A stretch of DNA of 28,143 nt from Chara braunii (GCA_003427395.1 BFEA01000704.1:356371-384513), one strand, 5' to 3'. Shown: positions 18,950-28,143, counted from the first letter of the stretch. Translations and numbers: made by a program. The notes: generated from the sequence alone by a model not told the origin.

Positions 18950-19600
18950 GGTGTGGCCAGCAGCAAATAAGGGCCCGCCTGAATGGGCCTGGCAGCAGCA
19001 ACTCAATGAATGGGCCTGCCTGAATGGGTCTGGCTACCAGGAAAGCGGCAACTCGAAGCAAGGGACCGCCTGAATGGGCCCGGCTGAACAGCAAATGGTG
19101 ACTCAGAGTAAAGGCTTGCCTGAATGGGCCCGTCTGAACAGCAACCAACAACTCAATGTAAGGGCCCGCCTGAATGGGCCCGCCTGAACAGTAACCAGCA
19201 ACCCAATGTAAGGGCCCGCCTGAATAGGCCCGCCTAAACAGCAACCAACAACTCAATGTAAGGGCCCGCCTGAATGGGCCCAGCTGAACAGCAACCAACA
19301 ACTCAATGTAAAGGCCCGCCTGAATGGGCCCGACTGAACAGCAACCAACAACTCAATGTAAGGGCCTGCCTGAATGGGCCCGTCTGGAGAACAAACTGCA
19401 GCCCAACATAAGTGCCCGCCTGAATTGGCCCGGCTGGCAACAACTCAATAAATGGGCCAGGCTGGAATCAGCAGCAAGAACAATAAGGAGGGCCCGCCTG
19501 AATGGGCCTGGCTGAGATTGGCGGCAACGCACAATAATAAGGGCCTGTCTGAGATCGGTGACAACACGCAATAATAAGCGCCCACCTCAATGGGCCAGTC
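18950..19600 (+). repeat. 50-bp minisatellite
   Basis: Seven regular units start at 19061, 19111, 19161, 19211, 19261, 19311 and 19361, each like AGGGCCCGCCTGAATGGGCC, then CGCCTGAACAGCAACCAAC and AACTCAATGTA. Degenerate copies extend to both sides. Because 50 is not a multiple of 3, frames through it rotate; the 125-codon minus-strand frame is not a gene. Confidence 0.95.
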
Positions 19601-19619
19601 AGCAGATGACCGGGGCAGC

Positions 19620-19870
19620 AAGGACTAGACAGCAACTCACCAATCAGCGGTATTGAGCTGCAAACTTTCCAATTGGTGGGACTGAACTGCGAGTTCCCGA
19701 TCAGCAGAGACGGGACTGCAATTACTAAGGCAGGGACTGGTCTGCAAGTTTACCAAAGTCTCAAGGACTGTTCCGCAAATCACTGGGACATCATGGACTG
19801 ATCTACAGGTTACCGAAGCTGCAAGGACTGGTCTGTTAACCACTGGGACAACAAAAGACTGGGTCGCTGA
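19620..19870 (+). repeat. About 31-bp degenerate minisatellite
   Basis: Units like GGACTGGTCTGCAAGTTTACC, AGGACTGTTCCGCAAATCACT and GGACTGATCTACAGGTTACC follow at roughly 31-bp spacing. The array directly succeeds the 50-bp one. Confidence 0.75.
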
Positions 19871-20154
19871 ATAGAGCATGAATCAGGGGAAATTTCGAGC
19901 ACACCTCTGCGCATCTACTGGGTATCAGGTGATAAGCACACACCGTCGTACATCCACTTGTAGCTGGGCGAGGATTCACATGCCCCTGTTCGCCCTGGCT
20001 AGAGCAATCCCACGGGGTGTCCACAAGTCGTAAAGTGGAGACCCAAAAGACGAAATCTTGCTTGCCCACACAGATCACAGGTTATGGCCTGCACGCTACT
20101 GCAAGGGCTCACAGGTCATCTGATACGCCTAGCACGCACCTGTCGTGAACTCGT
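19871..20154 (+). other. Spacer between minisatellites
   Basis: No gene, regular repeat or structural signal is seen. Confidence 0.35.
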
Positions 20155-20525
20155 GGGTTGTCGAGCGTGATAACATCTACTAGCAGCAAAGCTCATAAAT
20201 CGCCATGCGTGGCAGTATGCACCAGCCGCAAGCCCGTAAGTCGTTGGGCGGGCTGCATGTTCTAGCAGCGGGCTCATAAATCGTGGGGCGCGGCTGCATG
20301 CGTCGGCGGCAGACTCTTAAATCATCGGGCGCGGCTGCATGCATCAACAGCAAACTCATAAGTCATCGGTCGCAGCTGCATGCATCAGCAGCAAACTCAT
20401 GAATCATCAGACGCGGCTGCATGCATCATCAGCAAACTCATAAATCGTAGGGCGCAGCTGCATGCATCAGCAGCAAACTCATAAATCGTCGGCGCGGCTG
20501 CATGCATCAGCAGCAAACTCATGCG
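20155..20525 (+). repeat. 41-bp minisatellite
   Basis: Units begin CGC(G/A)GCTGCATGCATCAGCA and continue GCAAACTCATAAATCGTCGG. Starts at 20371, 20412, 20453 and 20493 are 40-41 bp apart, with degenerate copies before them. Confidence 0.92.
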
Positions 20526-21420
20526 AGTTCCTGGCAGTTTGATGGGCAAACTGGTCCCATAAGTCGGTCTGACATGGTGCGCACGGGCGTGCAGGTTCTG
20601 AAGAATTAAACAAACGATGCTTGGTTGGGCGTACCAACCCAATGATGAGTGCCCAGATGTGCAATCCCCAGTAACCAATTCCGACAGGGCGTGCTTGGGC
20701 GCGTAGTTCTCGAGAGTCAGTCCAATAGTGCACGCTTGGGCGCACGATCCCTGAAAACCAACCCAATGGTGAGTGCTTGCTCATGCCATCCCTGAGAACC
20801 AATCCAACAGTGCGTGTTTGAGCGCGTGACACGTGAGAGCCAATCCAATAATGCGTGTTTGAGTGCGCGATCCCTGAGAGCCGATCCAAAAGTGCACGAT
20901 CCCTGAGAGCCAATCCAATAGCGTGTGTTTGAGTGCGTGATCCCTGAGAGCCAATCCAAAAGTGCGCACTTGGGCGTACAGGCTCGCAGTTGCAGTTTGG
21001 AGGGAGCGTGCAAGCAATGATGGGGCCCCACAGGGATCCAGCACTGTGCTTACAGGCGCGCAGGTGCGAGCAGGCTGAACACGGGCGAGCGCAGACTGAA
21101 CACAGGCGCGCACTAACGAACCACGGCCGTGCACAAGCTGAACTTCGGCACGCGCAGCCGGAACTTGGGTCCGCGCGGCGAGGCGCTCGCGATGAGAACT
21201 TGGGCGCTCACGGGTAAGGCGCGCACAATCGGGACTTGGGGCGTGTAAGCAAGGCGTGGGCAATCGGAACTTGGGCGCGCGCCATAAGGCGCACGCAATT
21301 GGAACTTGGGCACACGCAGGTAAGGCACGAGCAATCGGAGCTTGGGCACGTGCAGGTAAGGCACGTGCAATCAGAGCTTGGGCGCAACCGGAACTTGGGC
21401 ACGTACAAGCACTAAATAGG
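20526..21420 (+). repeat. Further degenerate minisatellites (about 43 and 37 bp)
   Basis: From about 20690 to 20980 the units resemble GCGTGTTTGAGTGCGTGATC plus CCTGAGAGCCAATCCAATA. From about 21040 to 21410 they resemble GGCACGAGCAATCGGAGCTT plus GGGCACGTGCAGGTAA. Long minus-strand frames here (for example 20781-21443) show periodic peptides and are repeat artefacts. Confidence 0.8.
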
Positions 21421-21538
21421 CGCACAGTCTTAAATAGGCCCACGTGTAAGTGACCAGCGAGAAGGTGGCGAAAGGATAAGCAGAGAGGGGGAGAGAAAAG
21501 GAGGAAAAAATAGCAAGAGAGTGGAGGTGAGAAGAGTG

Positions 21539-21540
<2 letters not shown>

Positions 21541-21621
<81 letters not shown>

Positions 21622-21622
21622 N

Positions 21623-21702
<80 letters not shown>
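21541..21702 (+). repeat. (GA)n microsatellite
   Basis: About 160 bp of GA with one ambiguous base at 21622. Ser-Leu and Glu-Arg frames across it are artefacts. Confidence 0.98.
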
Positions 21703-21704
<2 letters not shown>

Positions 21705-22050
21705 GCAGGGCAGATGGCAGCAGGAGGACCGCAGCCCAAGAGGGAACTCGAGACACCCCGCCCTTCCTCAAAGCAGCCCACTCCCTTCCTTACCTCTCTC
21801 TTGCTCGCCCCGATCTCGCTCCGCTTGCTCCTTCTCCTACTTGCTCCAGCCTCGTAGCTCTGGTCCCTGTTCCTCCTTGCTGTTCCGCCAGCGCTGTTGC
21901 ATTCCAACACATGCCTCTCCTTTTATAATGGAGAAGCTGGGTGATTGGGCCCAAGTGCTGCAGTCCCACACTCGGGGCTGGTACCAGTCCTGTTCCAAAA
22001 TTAGTGCGGGACTGCGCTAATTACAGAACGGGACTGGGACAAGTCCAGCT
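21703..22050 (+). other. No gene seen
   Basis: A CT-rich stretch up to about 21930, then GC-rich sequence with GGGACTGGGAC motifs leading into the 22-bp repeats. Confidence 0.4.
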
Positions 22051-22260
22051 AGCGGGATCCGAACAGTCAGGCCTGCGCTAAAAGTAGACCAGGCCTGCGC
22101 TAAAAATAAACCAGGCCCAATCTTGGAATACGAACAGTCTGTCCCGTGCTAAAAATAGCGCAGGCCTGTGCTAAAAATAGTGCGGGACTCCGACTGGCCT
22201 GACCCTGGAATACGAATGGTCATTCCCATTCTCAAAATATACAGGCATAATCTAGTAATC
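22051..22260 (+). repeat. 22-bp repeats within a roughly 70-bp higher-order duplication
   Basis: AGGCCTGCGCTAAAAGTAGA and AGGCCTGCGCTAAAAATAAA are 22 bp apart, and a second pair containing GTGCTAAAAATAG lies at 22146 and 22168. GAACAGTC precedes each pair (22061, 22132). The inverted wording around the pairs suggests terminal or subterminal repeats of an unidentified DNA transposon. Confidence 0.65.
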
Positions 22261-22295
22261 TCATGTTTCCTTCGCCGTTTTGGGCCGTGCTTTTC

Positions 22296-22326
22296 CCGAA
22301 CCGGCTATACGGCCGCGCCGGTTCGG
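22296..22326. repeat. Perfect 10-bp inverted repeat
   Basis: CCGAACCGGC and GCCGGTTCGG are separated by 11 bases. It lies in GC-rich sequence with further GGTTC(A/G)GTCC motifs. Function unknown. Confidence 0.6.
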
Positions 22327-22624
22327 TCCCAAATGGTCAACCCTACTTTTCTCACAAATCCTTGGTCCGCTTCCAGCGCCGTTTGGACCGGGCCCCACTA
22401 ATTTGACCCTTGTGACCGCGACGGTTCAGTCCAAAGGCCATAATCCGGCCTTCAGAGGGCTGCACCATTGCTCTGTCCTTTCTGGTCTACATGTTGACCC
22501 TTCCGAACATGTCCATTGACTGGCACGACTTTGATGAGGAACAGAGGCTGACTGCGACGAGTCAAGCTCCGTTGACGCAGCGTGTCTGCCTCCTACAGCG
22601 CGCTGCAGGAGGCCGTGGGGATTA

Positions 22625-22706
22625 GAATGGAAGACGTGGGGAATCGAACACACGACCTCCTGAATGCCGCTTTCGTGCTGTACCAACTGAGCTGCCGCTG
22701 GCCCTC
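22625..22706 (-). repeat. tRNA-related sequence (SINE head or tRNA pseudogene)
   Basis: On the minus strand CAGCTCAGTTGGTACAGC matches an A box/D arm, and TGTTCGATTCC about 32 bases later matches a B box. The anticodon loop lacks the invariant U33, and no acceptor stem pairs. It is therefore not a functional tRNA. Confidence 0.55.
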
Positions 22707-22957
22707 CCCTCCAGATGATACCACTTTTCGGCCATGTGGCTGGTACCGCTCCTGGTGCCATCAACAGACTCGACATGCAATTTTCAATTTTGTGCCTGTT
22801 CTTCTCTTGAAAGGCCAGAATTCGACCCAGGCCTTACATCCTGTGGCTCTGAGCAACTCTTCGTGTTTTTTTTTTTTTTTTTTGGGTTTTGTCTTCCGAA
22901 AGATGGAAACTAAAATTACAAGTTCTATTCAACACTCGTCACATGTTTGCCTGCCAG

Positions 22958-23039
22958 GAAGAAAACCTTGCTTCAGGCCTTCAATGAAAAAGACAAAAAG
23001 AAAAAGAAAGGCCTTGCTCCAGGCCTGGCTGAGGAGGCA
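22958..23039 (+). CDS. Candidate exon, lysine-rich
   Basis: An acceptor GTTTGCCTGCCAG ends at 22957. The open reading KKTLLQAFNEKDKKKKKGL, then APGLAEEA, can end at GAGGCA|GTGAATG in phase 0, just ahead of the exon at 23212. It enters in phase 1, so a further unseen exon would be needed upstream. Weak evidence. Confidence 0.28.
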
Positions 23040-23211
23040 GTGAATGAGCGGTTTGTGGGATATCTTGTGTCATGGCGGTTTTTCTGTGATCGTAATTCCA
23101 AACAAATGCCATGCGGTTTTCCTAACGCAACGCGGCTTGTGTGTTGGCTTTTTTTTTATCGTTGTCCCCCGTCTCATAGCTGACACAAACGTATCTCATG
23201 CTTCTTCTCAG

Positions 23212-23328
23212 AGAGAGGTGGAGAAAGCCCAAGGCGGAAAAGTGACGAAAGAGGAGTTTCTACAGCATGTGTTCGGGGAGGCACTGTTCAAGGACGCGGG
23301 GGAAGACCCGTCGTTACGACTGCTTGAG
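23212..23328 (+). CDS. Exon of the main + strand gene
   Basis: It encodes 39 codons, phase 0 at both ends, between ATGCTTCTTCTCAG and CTTGAG|GTAGGA. The product starts REVEKAQGGKVTKEEFLQHV and ends GEDPSLRLLE. GGKVTKEEF recalls the end of an EF-hand loop and its exiting helix, but no complete loop is present. Assignment to the zinc-finger gene rests on strand, phase and spacing across a 15-kb intron, so it could be a separate gene. Confidence 0.58.
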
Positions 23329-24051
23329 GTAGGATTTCAATAAAGAGGCCCCCCGCCATCGAACCGCACAAAGGGATATTCTGCTGGGTTAGAATTTTGT
23401 GCATTACATTACGTCGTGTTGCGCTTCTTGAGCAAAACTGAGGACATCGTTATTTTGCACGAAAGAGAAGTCTTGAAAGTTGGCAAAGATGAGCACAAGA
23501 GAGGCTAGGAAATCTCATGCGAGATGAGGTGATGGGGGGATCAGAATGCAAGTGGGACAGGTGTGTTGAATGACGAACATGTGTACGCATTGGATACTTG
23601 TGTACATGGGGTGGTGGGCCTCTGTTGCATTGTGCTTCTTGAGCAAAACTGACAAGATATTTATTGTGAACAGGAGAGAAAACCAGATCAAAGTGGGCAA
23701 AAGGATGAGCACAAGCGAGGCCAGAAAATCTCACCCGAGATGAGACGAATGGGGGATCAGAATGCAAATTGGACACTTGCATACATGGGGTGGTGGGCCT
23801 TGCACTTTCGCTATACAACTATGAAACCACCGTATTCGCAGACATTGCACTTACCATAAGTTCATAACAATATCACAATCATTCGAAAGGCACATATAAC
23901 TTCGTAGCAGATTATAGGTTAAGGGCCTGTTTCAATTTTGGGCCTATTTCAATTTTGGATCTACGCATCCGGGTGGAGAAGGGGTTGTTCTGCTGACAAT
24001 CTACAAGAAACATGCGTGATTGCCTGACTGAAGTGGTGTATGTGAGTGCAG
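23329..24051 (+). other. Intron with a 211-bp tandem duplication
   Basis: GCTTCTTGAGCAAAACTGA at 23423 recurs at 23634. Both copies contain GATGAGCACAAG(A/C)GAGGC, a GATCAGAATGCAA block and ACATGGGGTGGTGGGCC. A short TTTCAATTTTGG(G/A) doublet lies at 23932-23957. Confidence 0.75.
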
Positions 24052-24276
24052 GATTGGGATCGCAATGAGGTGGCGGTTAGTGTTGTGAAGAACAGACCAG
24101 AAGCTTTGAGGACCATGCATGCTGTGTGGCAGCTGCCAGACCTTCGAGACAGGGCAGTTGGGGATGGATTGATTGGCGATAACAGACAGAAGCGACACGT
24201 AGCTGACTCAGTTGCCCAGATCGAAGCTGCGGTCTCCCAAATGGAGCCTCCGGCAAACATGGAGCAGAAGCAACAG
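24052..24276 (+). CDS. Exon of the main + strand gene, 75 codons
   Basis: Bounded by GTGAGTGCAG and CAACAG|GTGGGA, with phase 0 at both ends. The product starts DWDRNEVAVSVVKNRPEALR and ends PPANMEQKQQ. It is hydrophilic and probably helical, with no Cys and no motif I recognise. It is the longest clean exon in the window, and its 225-bp length with no stop supports it as coding. Confidence 0.6.
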
Positions 24277-24371
24277 GTGGGATTATTTCCGAGTGCGCAC
24301 CCAGTTTCTCCATTTCATTTGTCCCCCCCCCCCTTAAATAACGTTAAAAATAATGGTATTTCACTTGCGCC

Positions 24372-24852
24372 CAGGTTGCATACCTGCGGACCGCCGGCCA
24401 CGACCGCCGACTGTTTTGCAGCCGACCAGTAGGGCCGACCGGTCGGCGGTCTGCCGGCCAGTCAGAAAACAGCCATCCACTGATTTTTTTTTCAAACCTG
24501 AGTTGGGGGCTGTACTGCGCTTGCTGAGTACAGCCCAAATCCGCTGAGAAACTTTTGGGGATGTGGGGGGCATGGGGGGGGTAAACCCCGCTCAAGGCGC
24601 TTTGAGCGCGGGATTGAGCGGCGCTCAACAACTTGAGCGTCGACTGCGCGCTCAATCAGCGCACGGTGTCACAGACGGTGAAGCATGGGTGTTATGGGGG
24701 TGTTGGCGGGGTTATTGGGGATTCTGGAGTCTGGACCCCTTTTTTTTGTTTTGTTTTTTTGCGGGGTGCCAACAACCCCCGACCGGTCAGCTGGTCGGCT
24801 GGTCGGCAGCCGACCAGTCAAGGGCGCCGACCGTCAGGGTATGAAACACTGA
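24372..24852. mobile_element. hAT-like non-autonomous element with 8-bp target duplication
   Basis: The ends are CAGGTTGCATACCTGCGGAC and, in reverse complement, CAGTGTTTCATACCCTGACG, both starting CAG as in hAT elements. CTTGCGCC precedes the element (24364-24371) and TTTGCGCC follows it (24853-24860), differing at one base. The interior is GC-rich, with short palindromes (CCGACCGGTCGG) and no transposase. It sits 95 bp into the intron after the exon at 24052-24276. Confidence 0.7.
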
Positions 24853-24945
24853 TTTGCGCCGTAAAGCTCCCACTTATTCTGCACCTGTTAAAAATAATGG
24901 TATTTCACTTGCCCCGTAAATCTCCCACTTATTCTGCACTTCTTT
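24853..24945 (+). repeat. Short direct repeat flanking the hAT-like element
   Basis: GTAAA(G/T)CTCCCACTTATTCT occurs at about 24861 and 24917. TTAAAAATAATGGTATTTCA occurs at 24889 and also at 24344, before the element. A roughly 56-bp local duplication was probably present before the insertion. Confidence 0.65.
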
Positions 24946-25260
24946 AGTCATTTCGCAGAGTCAAACTACAGTCAAGCTCAATAGGGTCTTCTTTCCCCGG
25001 CGATTCTTCCGAGCCAGTTCCCTTGGCTATTTGCTGGCCTTTGTTTTTTTGAGGAAATATGAAAGCCTGAGCAGATCTTCCTACCAGCCAACTGCCATCT
25101 GTGACTACGGGACGGTGCCCCTGGGCTTCCCCTTCACTGCTCCTGGGACGCACGAAGCTTCCCACCTTCAATGAGTGGACCATTCTCCCCTCAACCTCCC
25201 CTTGGCCAATACTGGGCCTCCCATTAGCTACTATTAGGCCATGGCTACTACTGGGCCTCC
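24946..25260 (+). other. No gene seen
   Basis: Intron-like sequence. From about 25195, GGCCTCCC and TTAGCTACTATTAGGCC wording recurs and leads into the palindrome. Confidence 0.4.
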
Positions 25261-25292
25261 CCTTAGCTACCATTGGCCCATGGTAGCTAAGG
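25261..25292. repeat. Perfect 13-bp stem, 6-base loop
   Basis: CCTTAGCTACCAT, loop TGGCCC, ATGGTAGCTAAGG. Degenerate versions of the arm occur just upstream (TTAGCTACTATT). Such a palindrome could mark a foldback end or form an RNA hairpin in the intron. Confidence 0.85.
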
Positions 25293-25745
25293 ACAGTGGG
25301 AATCTCGTTCTTTTAGAGCCCAAATTTGAAATTTGTGAATTATTTCTGCATTTCGGAAGGTCAATTCACACTGGGACTTTCCTAGACGTATCTGACTGTA
25401 ATTATGGATGACTCGGAGCGGAGTCAATGAGTATTTCCTGAGTGTCAACTGAAACCATGTGCCTTCCTCAGTTAGTCTCTGTGGGCAGACAAACTCAGGA
25501 GCAAGTTTGTCTACATGAGGCGACTAAAGACCAGGCCTGATGGATGGGTTTGTCTATTCGATGAACTAGCAGAGAATGGTGATTGAAGTGAAATTGACTT
25601 GGCTACATATGTACATGATTTGTTATGGTTAATTACTTTTGGGGAAGGAGTTGGTTTTCCGAATATGCTCAAAGTGTTCCCATTCGCAATTGGCTTTGTC
25701 CCATTCTGCTGTGATTTTTCACTTTTCCCTCTCTTTTCCCCACAG
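25293..25745 (+). other. No gene seen
   Basis: AT-rich intron-like DNA ending in the strong pyrimidine tract and CCCCACAG at 25738-25745. Confidence 0.4.
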
Positions 25746-25934
25746 CTGAGAGAAAGATTCTGGCTGCAAATAGGAGACTGGGGTGGGGATAGGTGGGGAA
25801 GGGGGGGATCCATATCAGGCAGAACTTCCGCCGCAAAAGAGTTTCAAAAAGTGTGGCATTTGTGGAAAACATTTTTCTACGAATGGGTTTGGAGTCTTTG
25901 GACCTTGAAAGACCCTGCTGCCCTTGTTCTTTGA
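25746..25934 (+). CDS. Possible exon after a strong acceptor
   Basis: CCCTCTCTTTTCCCCACAG is the best-looking acceptor in the window, and the phase-0 frame after it (LRERFWLQIGDWGGD...) stays open until 25934. The only fair donor (GATAG|GTGGGG near 25792) would leave phase 2, which does not fit the exon at 26406. It may be a terminal exon, an alternative exon or a decoy. Confidence 0.28.
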   Translation: MRERFWLQIGDWGGDRWGRGGSISGRTSAAKEFQKVWHLWKTFFYEWVWSLWTLKDPAALVL

Positions 25935-26405
25935 GCTCGAACCCTGGACCCTAACAGTTAAGCACAAAACGAGTGTCTATGCCGTGCATCCTTCGGTCAT
26001 TTGAAGTTTGAACTCGTTTGCCTCTTTGCCCCACAAAACACCGGTTCTGTCTTTACGAATTGTTCTCCCTACTTACCCAGATATTTAGGCTAGATTCCGC
26101 TAGAGGCATAAAGTGTAGCAAGACATTCTGGACACATATGTGCAGTGATTCGGACATCCAAAGGCCCCACGTGGGTCCAGAGGGTACGAAGAATGAAGCC
26201 CTGGCAACCCCACCTGAAAGGGAAGATAATTCAAAGCAAACAAGAGTTAGCAAGCCCTGTGATGGGCAAGAAAGGTGGATATCAGCATAGGAACATGTAT
26301 TGATGTGCCAACTTGAATTTATGTGCCAAATTGGCTAAATGGTAGATGGTTGACGCGACATTTTTTTTTTTTTGTGGAACACCGGGGGGTTGGTTGTACC
26401 ACCAG

Positions 26406-26540
26406 GTCTTGAAATTCCTTGAGTCGGTAAAGTCTACTATTCCCGCGAAGAAGTGGAAGCAGGCTGATGTCGATCATGTTGGGCAAGCACTTGCAGAGCG
26501 GCAACGGCAGTTGTGGGAGGATCAATGGCGTAAACAGCAG
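26406..26540 (+). CDS. Exon of the main + strand gene, 45 codons
   Basis: Bounded by TTGTACCACCAG (with a poly-T tract about 30 bases upstream) and AACAGCAG|GTATGT, with phase 0 at both ends. It encodes VLKFLESVKSTIPAKKWKQA, then DVDHVGQALAERQRQ and LWEDQWRKQQ, a charged helical segment rich in Gln and Trp. No family is recognised. It is the last convincing exon; the gene's 3' end was not found. Confidence 0.58.
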
Positions 26541-26828
26541 GTATGTAGTGCGCAGGCAAGCTGGCATTTTCCTGCCAAATCCGAAGTAGTCAGACCCATT
26601 TCCAGCAACAACATCAGGAGAAAGAGTGGGTTCGAATTGAAGTCCTTCTCTCCGACCAAAGACGTTCCAGCAGCAGCAGCAGCAGAAAAAGAGCATTTTT
26701 GAAGTGTGAACGACTCTGAACTTTCTTAATGTTTGAAGTTTAAACACATTGTAGGACTGATGCTCCAACATAAAATGGTAAAGATTGAAAAACAAGACAA
26801 AGATGAGGGGCATATATGTCGCCAAACA

Positions 26829-26931
26829 GAGCTGCCCGGTAAATCGTAGGCAGAGAGGGAGAAGAGGACAACAAACGAGGGGCTGTGACCAACTGTTTTG
26901 TCGGAGATTCACCTACACATCAGGAGGCTAT
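26829..26931 (+). repeat. Dispersed repeat, copy 3
   Basis: AGCTGCCCGGTAAATCGTAG, GGGGCTGTGACCAACTGTTT and CATCAGGAGGCT match the repeat at 461-570 and, inverted, at 1170-1275. Confidence 0.6.
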
Positions 26932-27052
26932 ATTGACGATATATATATTGACGATAAATATAGCGAATAACAGGGAAATCCCAAGCAGCCGCTTTATCAA
27001 ACACGCTCATGCGAAGCGAACTATCAGAACGTACCCGTAGATGCATACCTAA

Positions 27053-28143
27053 AAAGGTACACGAGCCATCTGTAGCCGTAGTTCCCCTTTTGCTCAGCCC
27101 TCACCTGCTCCACCTATTCCTGCATCAGCTAATCCTCCTCACACATCACCCCTTTTGCCAACACCCCCTTTTGCTCAGCCCTCACCTGCTCCACCTATTC
27201 CTGCATCAGCTAATCCTCCTCACACATCACCCCTTTTGCCGACACCCGCTGGCTCCCATGTTGCACCTCTTTTGCCAACACCCTCTCGGCCTTTGCCTCT
27301 CCTCCCAACGCCTTCGCCTCCATCATTTGCTATTGATCTTCGTCCAGGTCCCCAACTCATAATTCGTANCTCACTCCATCGCCTTCTTCATGAAGCTGCT
27401 TCGGGTAACTGGTGTCGTGTCAAGGCTGACATTGAGCGGGCACAACCAGCGTGGCCGGCAGGACTTTTGCAATGGCTTTATAACAATGTTTCCAATGCGG
27501 ACGTGACAGCAGACATTCGAGAACTCGAATGCCTCATCCGAAAATCCCAGCATACCCGCCAACGTTACACAACACAACCTCGTGACCCGTTTACTGACCA
27601 TATGAAGGTCGTACATGTGCATGAGGTAGTTCGTGCCACGAACTTGCGCCATGTGTTGCAGTTGCCAAAAGTAGCTGCATTGCACCCTGACCCGCAAGCG
27701 GCCNCACATGTTCGTGTATGTGACAAGTTGATGCCACCCACACGTGTCCAATTTTGCAACTTTNCTGATGTGGCATTGAGTNTTGCTCCTGACATGACCT
27801 TACAAGACTCCTTGAACTGCGAATGCCGCAGGGCCTTTCCGCATTGTTCAGATCTTGTGGACGGCCATGTTGTCTCTGTTAATTACAATATCATCTCCGA
27901 CGATAACCTTCACAAGCTTTTTCAAGAAGGTTCTAAATATCGTTTGAACGGGGAGACTGCTGATGTGCTCCAAGCACTGGCGATCGGACTCGATGAGTAC
28001 ATTGCCAGTTACAAGAATACATTTGCTAGACACTCTCGATCTGCTTCTTTCTCGTCCCTTTCTCAGAAATTGCACAGCAGGCGTTCTGCAATCCTTGGGC
28101 ATTGTCAATCCAATGCGACTTCGTCTTCCAATCATGTGAGCCA
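27053..28143 (+). CDS. Penelope-like retroelement protein, N-terminal region (partial)
   Basis: A frame without stops runs from 27053 to the window end (at least 363 codons). It has no clear ATG and begins with Pro-rich sequence. The part after about 27320 resembles the region before the reverse transcriptase in Hydra/Naiad/Chlamys-type Penelope-like elements: a PPTRVQFCNF-like block, then a CxC motif (CEC at 27818-27826), then DGHVVSVNYNIISDDNLHKL and FQEGSKYRL. In those elements the corresponding positions read CxC, GHV-TGDLNI and GPK-RE. The reverse transcriptase and any GIY-YIG nuclease would lie outside the window. Four ambiguous bases (27369, 27704, 27764, 27782) fall in the frame. Confidence 0.65.
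27084..27245 (+). repeat. In-frame 81-bp tandem duplication in the Pro-rich region
   Basis: CCCTTTTGCTCAGCCCTCAC recurs 81 bp later, followed by CTGCATCAGCTAATCCTCC in both copies. The unit is 27 codons (PFAQPSPAPPIPASANPPHT and on), so the frame is preserved. The shorter motif LLPTP recurs three times after it. Confidence 0.9.

Noticed and set aside
18950-20525. CRISPR-like array
   Set aside because: Units are contiguous or degenerate without unique spacers, and no cas genes are present; the setting is eukaryotic.
20781-21443. 220-codon minus-strand frame with alternating Ala/Pro/Cys motifs
   Set aside because: Periodic translation of the 43- and 37-bp minisatellites.
21371-21928. Ser-Leu and Glu-Arg frames up to 179 codons
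   Set aside because: Translation of the (GA)n run, including an ambiguous base.
22625-22706. Intact tRNA gene on the minus strand
   Set aside because: A and B boxes fit, but the anticodon loop lacks U33 and no acceptor stem pairs.
27371-28135. Minus-strand frames opposite the Penelope-like region
   Set aside because: Shadows of the + strand frame, which is longer and carries recognisable motifs.

Overview
This looks like nuclear DNA from a repeat-rich eukaryote with large introns, most likely green-lineage; a charophyte alga such as Chara would fit, but that is inference. Supporting signs are GT-AG intron borders around short coding blocks, a plant-type Ty3/gypsy integrase with a chromodomain-like tail, several MITE/foldback elements, and a CxxCxGxG zinc finger of the kind common in DnaJ-related plastid proteins. 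No bacterial operon, rRNA, intact tRNA or CRISPR array was seen. Most of the window is intronic or intergenic repeat.

The main host gene appears to run on the + strand from about 2.1 to at least 26.5 kb. The best exons are 2494-2581 and 7795-7857, whose junction completes one zinc-finger motif, then 23212-23328, 24052-24276 and 26406-26540. From the end of the second exon onward every best-supported junction is phase 0. A first exon at 2121-2266 and extra small exons at 12033-12089, 12775-12810, 12922-12957, 22958-23039 and 25746 onward are possible. I do not recognise the full protein.

Layout: 1-1912 holds diverged tandem copies of a pyrimidine-rich repeat, followed by a 122-bp Tourist-like MITE (1952-2073) with a TTA duplication. 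A complete 38-bp Nextera mate-pair junction adapter lies at 2903-2940, so the assembly is artificially joined there. 3.3-13.8 kb is intron-like DNA with poly-C, (TG)n, GGATG, short tandem duplications and three foldback elements (3941-4033, 6750-6967, 11351-11533). 13.9-15.3 kb is a decayed Ty3/gypsy integrase that still shows its D,D(35)E triad and contains a small retroposon flanked by a 10-bp duplication. 16.7-17.5 kb is a duplicated low-complexity block with an N gap. 17.6-18.9 kb carries an unidentified, partly broken minus-strand coding region with a transmembrane segment. 18.9-21.7 kb is a run of different minisatellites ending in (GA)n. 24372-24852 is a hAT-like non-autonomous element in an intron. 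27053-28143 is a long open frame running off the window that resembles the region upstream of the reverse transcriptase in Penelope-like retroelements.

All identifications come from reading the sequence; no database or folding program was run.
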